Source: Solobacterium sp. (GTDB lineage: Bacteria; Bacillota_I; Bacilli_A; Erysipelotrichales; Erysipelotrichaceae). Taken from it: 32,597 bases of DNA. The stretch lies in NCBI GenBank assembly GCA_017432325.1, contig JAFRJJ010000006.1, forward strand, positions 1 to 32,597. The letters are read 5' to 3'. The notes under the pieces are model-generated. The model was not told the origin of the DNA. It did no database searches and saw nothing but the letters and a program-made list of their open reading frames with translations. Shown piece by piece: positions 23,348-30,476 of the stretch; position 1 is the stretch's first letter; every line of letters starts with the position of its first letter. A program made the translations under genes and the position numbers.

Positions 23348-23376
23348 ATAATGTTAACACTTTTTGTGTGGGTAAA
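23348..23376 (-). promoter_or_regulatory. Candidate promoter of the ABC-F leader
   Basis: On the minus strand: TTTACC (23371-23376), 17-nt spacer, CATTAT (23348-23353), 4 of 6 each. It would give a leader of about 120 nt before ABC-F, containing GGGTTA/TAACC and AAACAC/GTGTTT as mutually exclusive pairings. Confidence 0.4.
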
Positions 23377-23381
23377 ATAGT

Positions 23382-23409
23382 AAAAAACCGCATAATTATG
23401 CGGTTTTTT
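23382..23409. terminator. Terminator after tRNA-Val, bidirectional
   Basis: CCGCAT-AATT-ATGCGG (23388-23403) is flanked by A6 and T6. It starts 9 nt past the tRNA 3' end on the minus strand and separates it from the ABC-F transcript. Confidence 0.85.
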
Positions 23410-23417
23410 GAATTGTC

Positions 23418-23490
23418 TGAGCGCTAAGGGACTCGAACCCATGACCCCTTCCACGTCAAGGAAGTGCTCTCCCAACTGAGCTAAGCACTC
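23418..23490 (-). tRNA. tRNA-Val (anticodon GAC)
   Basis: A 73-nt cloverleaf on the minus strand. Acceptor GAGTGCT (23484-23490) pairs with AGCGCTC (23419-23425) with one G-U. The D stem is GCTC/GAGC, and the anticodon stem CTTCC/GGAAG closes loop TTGACGT with GAC. The T loop is GGTTCGAGTCC. The discriminator is A, and CCA is not encoded. Confidence 0.95.
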
Positions 23491-23636
23491 ATGTGTGCTC
23501 TATAAATTTATCACAATTAGGCAAATAAGAAAAGCATTAATTTACTTTGTTGAAAGACTTGTCATCAGACACTTCATGACTGTATTTCCATAAGAACCTG
23601 TTTATGCAAAAGAGGTCTTGGCTGCCCCTGTTTGTG

Positions 23637-23663
23637 TTGGAAATCAACTGTCAAAGTTATAAA
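23637..23663 (+). promoter_or_regulatory. Weak candidate promoter of pgi
   Basis: TTGGAA 23637-23642 and TATAAA 23658-23663, spacer 15. The rest of 23491-23711 is AT-rich, with no gene; the tRNA promoter must lie near its left end. Confidence 0.35.
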
Positions 23664-23723
23664 ATGAACTTAGAGAATAAAACGATCATGTTTTCAGAAT
23701 GGTCATAATAACAGGAGGTAAAA

Positions 23724-25304
23724 ATGACTGATTGGAAAAATTTAGACACGCTGGCTTCATTCAAAGCACTCGAATCCGCTGCACGTGTTGATCTGCCGGA
23801 AGTAATGGCAGGTGAAAACGGTGCTGAACGTGTTAAGAAGTACAGCGTGCCGATGGCAGAAGGCCTCGTTTATAATTTCGCTGCGAAGGCTGTCAATGAT
23901 GAGATCCTTGCAGATCTTCAGAAACTCGCTGATGAGCAGGAACTCATTGCAAAGTTCGAAGCGCTTTACAACGGCGAAGTTGTCAACACGGGTGAAAAAC
24001 GTCTTGTTCTGCACCAGCTGTGCAGAGGACAGCTCGGCAATGATGTTATGGCTGACGGCGTCAACAAGCGTGAATTCTATGTAAAACAGCAGGCAAGGAT
24101 CGCTGCTTTCGCAAAGAAAGTACATGAAGGAGAGATCACAAACGCTGACGGTGAAAAGTTCACAACAGTCGTACAGATCGGTATCGGCGGAAGTGACCTT
24201 GGTCCCCGTGCGATCTATATCGCTCTTGAGAACTGGGCAAAGACAAACGGCAAGCTGAAGATGAATGCTGCATTCATCTCCAACGTTGACCCGGATGACG
24301 CTGCCGGCGTTCTCGGAAACATCGATGTCAAGCATTCCCTGTTCGTACTCGTATCCAAGTCCGGTACAACACTGGAAACACTGACCAACGAATCATTCGT
24401 CAAGAACGCGCTGACAGAAGCAGGTCTTGATCCCAGCAAGCATATGATCGCTGTTACAAGCGAAACTTCACCTCTGGCAAAGAACGAGGGATACCTCGAT
24501 GCATTCTTCATGGATGACTACATTGGCGGACGTTATTCCTCTTCATCAGCAGTCGGTGGCGCAGTACTGTCACTGGCATTCGGACCGGAAGTATTTGCTG
24601 AATTCCTGGATGGCGCAGCTGAAACAGACAAGCTTTGCAAAGATCCTGATGTCTGCAGGAACGCAGCTTTGCTCGACGCCCTGATCGGTGTCTATGAGCG
24701 CAATGTTCTGGGCTTCGAGAACACAGCAGTTCTGCCGTATTCCCAGGCTCTGAGCAGATTCCCTGCACACCTGCAGCAGCTGGATATGGAATCCAACGGC
24801 AAGTCCGTCAACCGCTTCGGCGATCCTGTTGCTTATCCTACAGGACCGATCATCTTCGGTGAACCCGGTACAAACGGACAGCATTCCTTCTATCAGCTCC
24901 TGCACCAGGGCACAAACATCGTCCCGATGCAGTTCATCGGCTTCCGCAATTCCCAGATCGGCTCTGATGTCCTGATCCAGGGAAGCACAAGCCAGCAGAA
25001 GCTGAGCGCAAACGTTGCTGCACAGATCGTCGCGTTCGCATGCGGCAAGGATGACGCTAACCTGAATAAGAAGTTCGCAGGCGGACGTCCTTCCAGCATC
25101 ATTATCGGCGACCAGCTGACACCGAGAACACTTGGCGCGCTGCTTGCTCACTTTGAAAACAAAGTCATGTTCCAGGGCTTCGCATGGAATGTCAACAGCT
25201 TCGACCAGGAAGGCGTACAGCTGGGTAAAGTCCTTGCAAAGAAAGTTCTTGCGCATGATACAGACGGCGCACTGGCTGAATACAGCGCACTGCTCAACAT
25301 CTGA
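23724..25304 (+). CDS. pgi: Glucose-6-phosphate isomerase
   Basis: A 526-residue phosphoglucose isomerase, which interconverts glucose 6-phosphate and fructose 6-phosphate in glycolysis. It contains GIGGSDLGP, the phosphate loop SKSGTTLET, the family signature DYIGGRYSSSSAVG, catalytic glutamate in DMESNGKS, GQHSFYQLLHQG with the ring-opening histidine, and the C-terminal NSFDQEGVQLGK with the catalytic lysine. Length and the NGQHSFYQLLHQGT form match the long enteric/eukaryotic-like PGI rather than the short 450-residue type of many Bacillota, so older transfer is possible. AGGAGG (23713-23718) lies 5 nt before ATG. The codons are strongly biased, as for a highly expressed gene. Confidence 0.96.
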   Translation: MTDWKNLDTLASFKALESAARVDLPEVMAGENGAERVKKYSVPMAEGLVYNFAAKAVNDEILADLQKLADEQELIAKFEALYNGEVVNTGEKRLVLHQLCRGQLGNDVMADGVNKREFYVKQQARIAAFAKKVHEGEITNADGEKFTTVVQIGIGGSDLGPRAIYIALENWAKTNGKLKMNAAFISNVDPDDAAGVLGNIDVKHSLFVLVSKSGTTLETLTNESFVKNALTEAGLDPSKHMIAVTSETSPLAKNEGYLDAFFMDDYIGGRYSSSSAVGGAVLSLAFGPEVFAEFLDGAAETDKLCKDPDVCRNAALLDALIGVYERNVLGFENTAVLPYSQALSRFPAHLQQLDMESNGKSVNRFGDPVAYPTGPIIFGEPGTNGQHSFYQLLHQGTNIVPMQFIGFRNSQIGSDVLIQGSTSQQKLSANVAAQIVAFACGKDDANLNKKFAGGRPSSIIIGDQLTPRTLGALLAHFENKVMFQGFAWNVNSFDQEGVQLGKVLAKKVLAHDTDGALAEYSALLNI

Positions 25305-25323
25305 TCAGAACAGACAAAAAACA

Positions 25324-25354
25324 AAAAGGGAGGATCCAAAAAGGTCCTCCTTTT
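25324..25354 (+). terminator. Intrinsic terminator of pgi
   Basis: AAAA(G)GGAGGA(T)CC pairs with GGTCCTCCTTTT (two bulges, loop AAAAA, 25338-25342), ending in TTTT. Confidence 0.75.
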
Positions 25355-25364
25355 GTGATGGACA

Positions 25365-25393
25365 TAAGAAAACGCCGGTTTCTTTGCCGGCGT
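25365..25393 (-). terminator. Intrinsic terminator of glnS
   Basis: ACGCCGG 25372-25378 and CCGGCGT 25387-25393 with an 8-nt loop. On the minus strand it is followed by TTTTCTTAT, just after the glnS stop. Confidence 0.85.
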
Positions 25394-25398
25394 ATATC

Positions 25399-27132
25399 TT
25401 ATTTCTTGAAGCTGTCTCTCAGGGAAACGCTGCGGTTGAAGACCAGATGGTCAGCCGAGCTGTCCTTGTTGTCGAGGCAGAAGAAGCCTACACGCATGAA
25501 CTGGAAGGTCGGCGCGTTGGTTCCTGTACGGTTCTCACGTGCGTCGAATTCCCTAGCGACATCCTGCATGGATTTTTCAACTTTTACGTTGTGCAGGATC
25601 GTCAGGCTTTCGGGATTCAGTGCCTGCAGGAAGTCCTTGTCCGGTCCGTCCGGGTTCGGGTCTGTAAACAGGTTGTCATACAGACGAACTTCTGCATCCA
25701 GGCAGTTCTCAGAGTCTACCCAGTGAATGGTAGCGCCTTTGACCTTGCGTCCGTCAGCGGGGTTGCCGCCTTTGGATGCAGGATCATATTCGCAGAGCAC
25801 TTCAATGACTTTTCCGTTCTCATCCTTGACGCAGCCTGTGCATGTTACAAGGTATGCACCCTTGAGTCTGACCTCATTGCCGGGATACATTCTCTTGTAC
25901 TTCGGGATCGGTTCTTCCAGGAAATCATCTTCTTCGATCCAGAGATGACGGCTGAATGTGATCGTATGTGTTCCGTCTTCCGGTCTTGTCGGGTTGTTTT
26001 CAACTTCGAATGACTCGGACTGTCCTTCCGGATAGTTCGTAACTGTCAGTTTGACCGGGTGCAGAACAGCCATGGTACGTTCTGCTGTTGCGTTGAGATC
26101 ATCTCTCAGGCATCTTTCCAGTTCCGAGAAAGCAATCGTATTGGAGCTTTTTGCCACACCGATCGTATCGCAGAATGTACGGATGGATTTTGCTGTATAA
26201 CCGCGTCTGCGCAGTCCGCACAGTGTCGGCATACGGGGATCATCCCAGCCCGAAACATAGTTTTCTTCAACGAGCTTTCTCAGCTTGCGCTTGCTCATGA
26301 CAGTGTGGTCAATACCGAGACGCGCAAACTCGATCTGTCTGGGCTTGTGGTAAGGAATGGATACATTCTCTACCATCCAGTTGTACAGCGGTCTGTGGTC
26401 TTCGTATTCCAGTGAGCACAGGGAATGCGTGATGCCTTCCAGCGCGTCCTGGATCGGGTGTGCGAAGTCGTACATCGGGAAGATGCACCACTTTGTTCCC
26501 TGACGATGATGATTGATGTAGCGGATACGGTAGATGACCGGGTCACGCATATTGAAGTTGCCGCTGGCAAGATCGATCTTTGCGCGCAGCGTCATCTTTC
26601 CTTCTTCCACTTCACCGTTCTTCATCATTTCGAACAGACGGAGGTTTTCCTCGATCGGTCTGTCCCTGTAAGGGGACCTTGCCGGTGTTGTCGTATCTCC
26701 TCTGTATTCCTTGAACTGTTCAGGTGTCAGTTCACAGACATATGCCAGACCTTTCTTGATCAGTTCCACAGCATACTCATAGTCTTTTTCGAAATAATCG
26801 GATCCATAGAAGAATCTGTCGCCCCAGTCGAATCCAAGCCAGTGGATATCTTCCTGGATCGCTTCAACATATTCAGTATCCTCTTTAGCAGGGTTGGTAT
26901 CATCCATACGAAGATTGCAGATACCGCCGAATTTCTCCGCCATTCCGAAGTCAATGCACAAAGCCTTGCAGTGACCGATGTGCAGATAACCGTTGGGTTC
27001 CGGCGGGAAACGGGTGTGTACTGTCAGTCCTTCAAACTGTCCGCCCGGCGCTATATCCTCTTTAATGAAGTTGTATATGAAATTCCGGCTGTTTTCATCT
27101 TCAAGAACAGTCTCTTTCTTTTCCTCATCCAT
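25399..27132 (-). CDS. glnS: Glutaminyl-tRNA synthetase
   Basis: A 577-residue class I synthetase that charges tRNA-Gln with glutamine. HIGH motif PPEPNGYLHIGHCK (about 43-56), KMSKS-type VMSKRKL, the GlnRS-specific MRDPVIYRI and PMYDFAHPIQDALEGITHSLCSLEYEDHRP, and two C-terminal anticodon-binding barrels are visible. GlnRS instead of only the GatCAB route is known in some Bacillota lineages, Erysipelotrichia among them as I recall. AAGGAGGA (27141-27148) lies 8 nt before ATG; a TATACT -10-like box is at 27164-27169 with no clear -35. No T-box-like leader is visible between 27133 and 27240. Confidence 0.96.
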   Translation of the reverse strand: MDEEKKETVLEDENSRNFIYNFIKEDIAPGGQFEGLTVHTRFPPEPNGYLHIGHCKALCIDFGMAEKFGGICNLRMDDTNPAKEDTEYVEAIQEDIHWLGFDWGDRFFYGSDYFEKDYEYAVELIKKGLAYVCELTPEQFKEYRGDTTTPARSPYRDRPIEENLRLFEMMKNGEVEEGKMTLRAKIDLASGNFNMRDPVIYRIRYINHHRQGTKWCIFPMYDFAHPIQDALEGITHSLCSLEYEDHRPLYNWMVENVSIPYHKPRQIEFARLGIDHTVMSKRKLRKLVEENYVSGWDDPRMPTLCGLRRRGYTAKSIRTFCDTIGVAKSSNTIAFSELERCLRDDLNATAERTMAVLHPVKLTVTNYPEGQSESFEVENNPTRPEDGTHTITFSRHLWIEEDDFLEEPIPKYKRMYPGNEVRLKGAYLVTCTGCVKDENGKVIEVLCEYDPASKGGNPADGRKVKGATIHWVDSENCLDAEVRLYDNLFTDPNPDGPDKDFLQALNPESLTILHNVKVEKSMQDVAREFDARENRTGTNAPTFQFMRVGFFCLDNKDSSADHLVFNRSVSLRDSFKK

Positions 27133-27239
27133 ATAACGTCTCCTCCTTGATAATCACGTAACAAGTATACCCTAAATCAAATGGTTTTCTCATATTTTTA
27201 TCTGAATTTCATTGTCTGTCAGGATCAGCTGAGGAAATA

Positions 27240-27271
27240 AAGCAAAAGCATTCCGGTAAAATTCGGAATGC
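27240..27271 (-). terminator. Intrinsic terminator of the MATE gene
   Basis: GCATTCCG 27248-27255 and CGGAATGC 27264-27271, loop of 8, then TTTTGCTTT on the minus strand. Confidence 0.85.
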
Positions 27272-27281
27272 CTGAAGTGTT

Positions 27282-28637
27282 TTACATCTGACCGACTGCT
27301 CTGATCTGCTCTCCGGTGATCCTGTGATACAGGTATGCATAGACAACTGCGCTGAACGCCCATGTCGCCGGATAGATCCAGCAGACGAGCAGGAAGTTGT
27401 GAATGACTTTTCCGATCGTCATCAGGACGACGACACGGACTGCGCACCAGCAGATGACATAGACAAACATCGGTTCGACCGGATGCCCAAGTCCTCTCAG
27501 CGCTGCCGCCGTGATATGGGAGTAGCCCATCAGGACGAAGAACAGTGAACAGATCCGTGCGCGGGTGACACCGTAATAGATAACTTTCGGGTCCTGGACG
27601 AACATTGCGATCAGATACGGAGCGGATGCGTATATCAGCAGACCGATCGATCCGATCATCAGCACGGAACAAAGCGTAGAGAAACGGATGCCTTCCCTGG
27701 CGCGTTTGTACTGCTTCGCACCCATGTTCTGTGAAACAAACGTTGACAGCGCAAGCGAGAACGCGGTGACCGGAAGGAAAATAAAGCCTTCCACACGTGA
27801 GTATGCGCCTATTCCGGCGATTGCAGCCATACCGAATGAATTGACATATGACTGGATCAGAATGTTGGAAAGATCTACCACACAGCCCTGGATGGCGGAA
27901 GGGATACCGTAGCGGATAATCGCTTTCGCGTTATACCCGTCCAGCAGAAGCTTCCGGAAATCGACCCGGTAGGACGCATCAATATGAAGCAGGCGGTGCA
28001 GTGCCAGACCGACCGATACAAGCTCGGAAATAACGGTCGCCAGCGCAGCGCCGGCAACGCCCATATGGAAGACTGCCACAAAGAACCAGTCCAGGATGAT
28101 ATTCACAATTGATGAGGTGACCAGATAGTACAGGGGATGTCTGCTGTCACCGGAAGCCCTCAGGATACCGACAAAGATGTTGTACATGACGATACCGAAT
28201 GACCCGGCAAAATAGATCCTGACATAGGTCACTGCGCCGGGCAGTACATCGTCAGGCGTCCCCATCCATCTCAGAATGAGCGGTGAAAGGAAAACACCTG
28301 CCAGGGTCATCAGCACTGAGAAGAACAGACCGATCGATACGGCTGTATGGACCGCTTTCTCTGTCTGTACATCATTTCTGGCACCGATGTGACGCGCGAT
28401 CACGATCTCCGATCCTGTCGCAAAGCCCAGGAAGAAGCCAATCAGCAAATATACGAGCGCGCTGGTCGAAGTGACCGAGGCAAGGGCCTGGGCACCGAGG
28501 ATATTGCCGACGATCAGGGAGTCTACCGTACTGTAGAGCTGCTGGAACAGCTGTCCCAGGAATACCGGGATCGCAAACAGGATGATCTTTTTGCGCAGAT
28601 CTCCTTCTGTCATCAGATTTTTAGCTGCTGCTGTCAT
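27282..28637 (-). CDS. MATE-family multidrug/cation antiporter
   Basis: A 451-residue polytopic membrane protein with about 12 helices. The opening MTEGDLRKKIILFAIPVFLGQLFQQLYSTVDSLIVGNILG and the repeated half motif (YGIPSAIQGCVVDLSNILIQSYVNSFG) are typical of MATE exporters (NorM/DinF superfamily), which use ion gradients to expel drugs or metabolites. The open frame runs 191 codons further upstream, but that part is a shadow. ATG 28637 has no ribosome site; it lies 7 nt after an extended -10 box, so a leaderless mRNA is possible. ATG 28613 is the other option. No regulator is adjacent. Confidence 0.88.
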   Translation of the reverse strand: MTAAAKNLMTEGDLRKKIILFAIPVFLGQLFQQLYSTVDSLIVGNILGAQALASVTSTSALVYLLIGFFLGFATGSEIVIARHIGARNDVQTEKAVHTAVSIGLFFSVLMTLAGVFLSPLILRWMGTPDDVLPGAVTYVRIYFAGSFGIVMYNIFVGILRASGDSRHPLYYLVTSSIVNIILDWFFVAVFHMGVAGAALATVISELVSVGLALHRLLHIDASYRVDFRKLLLDGYNAKAIIRYGIPSAIQGCVVDLSNILIQSYVNSFGMAAIAGIGAYSRVEGFIFLPVTAFSLALSTFVSQNMGAKQYKRAREGIRFSTLCSVLMIGSIGLLIYASAPYLIAMFVQDPKVIYYGVTRARICSLFFVLMGYSHITAAALRGLGHPVEPMFVYVICWCAVRVVVLMTIGKVIHNFLLVCWIYPATWAFSAVVYAYLYHRITGEQIRAVGQM

Positions 28638-28644
28638 GAAAAAA

Positions 28645-28685
28645 AGTGTATCACAAAATGAATCACAGCAGACAGGTATTATAAT
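28645..28685. promoter_or_regulatory. Divergent promoter region between MATE and the small-protein/amidase operon
   Basis: Minus strand: TGA-TACACT (extended -10, 28645-28653), 7 nt before the MATE ATG. Plus strand: a perfect TATAAT at 28680-28685. Neither has a convincing -35. Confidence 0.5.
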
Positions 28686-28712
28686 GAAAACAGCTTGATC
28701 CGGGAGGCACTT

Positions 28713-28931
28713 ATGTTTGGTTTTGGAAAGAAAAAAGTTACAAAGACATACGACAGGGAAAATCTTGTCCCCATCCTGCACAGCAGTATCTGTACAGGTG
28801 AAACGACAGCAGGATTCAAAAACATTCACACAGGCGCGTATCAGGAGGTCATGCTGATAACGAATGCGGACGACCTGAAAGAATTCAAGCAGACATACGG
28901 CATCACTGAAGACCTGAAAACGGAGTATTGA
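28713..28931 (+). CDS. Small conserved-looking protein upstream of the amidase
   Basis: A 72-residue soluble protein (MFGFGKKKVTKTYDRENLVP, HSSICTGETTAGFKNIHTG, TNADDLKEFKQTYGI). GGGAGG at 28702-28707 lies 5 nt before ATG 28713. I recall similar short proteins in gut Bacillota carrying unreliable names, and assign no function. It has one cysteine, no helix-turn-helix and no membrane segment. Three bases separate its stop from the amidase start, so the two are co-translated from the TATAAT promoter. Confidence 0.8.
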   Translation: MFGFGKKKVTKTYDRENLVPILHSSICTGETTAGFKNIHTGAYQEVMLITNADDLKEFKQTYGITEDLKTEY

Positions 28932-28934
28932 TCC

Positions 28935-30386
28935 ATGTACGATGTATTTGAAAAGACGATCACACAGCTCCAGAAGGATATGACAGAGGGCGTCACGACG
29001 TCCGAAGAGATCACAAGAGCCTATCTTCAGCGGATCAGGGATCTGGATCAGGATGGTCCGATGCTGAAGTCGGTGCTTGAGATCAACGCAGACGCGCTCG
29101 AGATCGCCAGAGCTTCCGACCGGGAGCGGAAACAGAACGGACCGCGCAGTATGCTGCACGGCATTCCGATCCTGATTAAAGATAATATTTCCACACATGA
29201 TAAAATGCATACTTCCGCGGGTTCCGAAGCACTGCAGAACAACTTTGCCAGGGATGACGCGTTTGTCATGAAGCAGCTGAGAAAGGCAGGTGCTGTTCTG
29301 CTCGGCAAAACAAATCTTTCGGAATTTGCGAGATTCATGAACACCGAGATACCCAACGGATACAGCTCCCGCGGCGGCCAGACGAAAAGCCCGTTCGGGG
29401 ATGATGTTGACCCGCTGGGAAGCAGCACGGGTTCCGGTGTGGCATGCGCAATGAGCTTCTGCGCCGCAGCGGTAGGCACCGAGACATCAGGCTCAGTGAT
29501 CTCCCCGTCTTCAGCCAACAGCATTGTCGGCATGAAGCCTACGGTCGGACTTGTCAGCCGCTCCGGCATCATTCCGATCAATGCCCAGGACACAGCGGGT
29601 CCCATGGGCAGGACTGTCAAGGACGTCGCAATCCTGCTGAACGCCATGACCGGGGAAGATGAACGTGATCCTGCGACCATGTTTACCTCAGCCATGATCC
29701 CGAAGGACTACAGCAAAGGACTTCGTGAGGACTGCCTGCATGGAAAACGGATCGGCGTCAGCATCCCGGAAAACAAATGGTATACGGCAGATCAGATCAA
29801 AGCATTCAAAGCAGCACTGAAATATCTTGAACAGGCAGGCGCCGTCCTGGTGGAAGGCTGTACATTGAGAAATGTATCGTCAGATGCCGGAACACTGGCA
29901 AGACCGGTCATGCTGAATGAATTCAAACAGTATATGAACGCTTACCTGAGTGAATACTGCTCTGATCCGGAGATCAGAACGATGGAAGACATCATCCGGT
30001 ACAACCGCGAACATAGTGAGACAGCATTGAAGTACGGACAGGATATTCTCGAAGCAGGGAATGCGCTGAGCGGCACACTGACAGAGAAAGAATACCTGAC
30101 CGACAAGCTGACTGCTCCGTATGAAGCAAAGGAGATCATCGACAGCCTGATGAAGGAACATGAACTGGACGCAATCGTATGCCCAGGCGCGTCAGCACTG
30201 CCCCCGCTTAGCGGCTACCCGATCATTACGGTTCCCGCAGGATGCGGGAAAGACGGGAAACCGGTCGGCCTGTCATTCATTGCGGAAGCATTTTCCGAGC
30301 GCAGACTTCTGAAGTTCGCATACGCGTTTGAACAGGTCTCAGCACTGCGCATGATCCCGGCTGTACAAAAAAGAAGCGAACGTTAA
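28935..30386 (+). CDS. Amidase signature family hydrolase
   Basis: A 483-residue amidase with the full Ser-cisSer-Lys triad: lysine in PILIKDNI, cis-serine in DPLGSSTGSGVA and nucleophile in GTETSGSVISPSS, with the usual GMKPTVGLVSRSGIIP. It hydrolyses amides to acid and ammonia; the natural substrate is unknown. It is not GatA: no gatB or gatC is near, and the C-terminal half (helical DIIRYNREHSETALKYGQDI) fits stand-alone amidases, such as those named for peptide or secondary amides. CGGAG 9 nt upstream supports ATG 28935. It is cytoplasmic, with no signal peptide. Confidence 0.88.
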   Translation: MYDVFEKTITQLQKDMTEGVTTSEEITRAYLQRIRDLDQDGPMLKSVLEINADALEIARASDRERKQNGPRSMLHGIPILIKDNISTHDKMHTSAGSEALQNNFARDDAFVMKQLRKAGAVLLGKTNLSEFARFMNTEIPNGYSSRGGQTKSPFGDDVDPLGSSTGSGVACAMSFCAAAVGTETSGSVISPSSANSIVGMKPTVGLVSRSGIIPINAQDTAGPMGRTVKDVAILLNAMTGEDERDPATMFTSAMIPKDYSKGLREDCLHGKRIGVSIPENKWYTADQIKAFKAALKYLEQAGAVLVEGCTLRNVSSDAGTLARPVMLNEFKQYMNAYLSEYCSDPEIRTMEDIIRYNREHSETALKYGQDILEAGNALSGTLTEKEYLTDKLTAPYEAKEIIDSLMKEHELDAIVCPGASALPPLSGYPIITVPAGCGKDGKPVGLSFIAEAFSERRLLKFAYAFEQVSALRMIPAVQKRSER

Positions 30387-30408
30387 GAAATTTATTAAAA
30401 CAGCAGAT

Positions 30409-30444
30409 AAACATATCTTCCGGTGTGAAGATATGTTTTAATTA
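30409..30444 (+). terminator. Intrinsic terminator of the amidase operon
   Basis: A perfect 12-bp stem (30409-30420 with 30427-30438), 6-nt loop, then TAATTAA. The A-rich start also makes it usable in the other direction. Confidence 0.8.
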
Positions 30445-30447
30445 AAC

Positions 30448-30463
30448 TGCGAAAAGATTCGCA
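30448..30463 (+). promoter_or_regulatory. 5' leader hairpin before the flavoprotein ribosome site
   Basis: TGCGAA-AAGA-TTCGCA, 6 bp, ends 3 nt before AGGAGG (30467-30472). It may protect the mRNA 5' end; a promoter between the terminator and this hairpin is not clear. Confidence 0.4.
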
Positions 30464-30476
30464 AACAGGAGGAAAG

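Noticed and set aside
24570..27150. Long open frames antisense to pgi and glnS (for example 24570-25256 minus, 25132-26013 plus, 26425-27150 plus)
   Set aside because: They mirror strongly biased codons of well-recognised genes, have no ribosome sites and show no protein motifs.
27133..27240. T-box leader for glnS
   Set aside because: The interval is short and shows neither the T-box sequence nor a specifier stem.
28638..29210. 191-residue N-terminal extension of the MATE frame
   Set aside because: It overlaps the divergent small-protein/amidase operon and promoter; MATE similarity starts after Met 28637.
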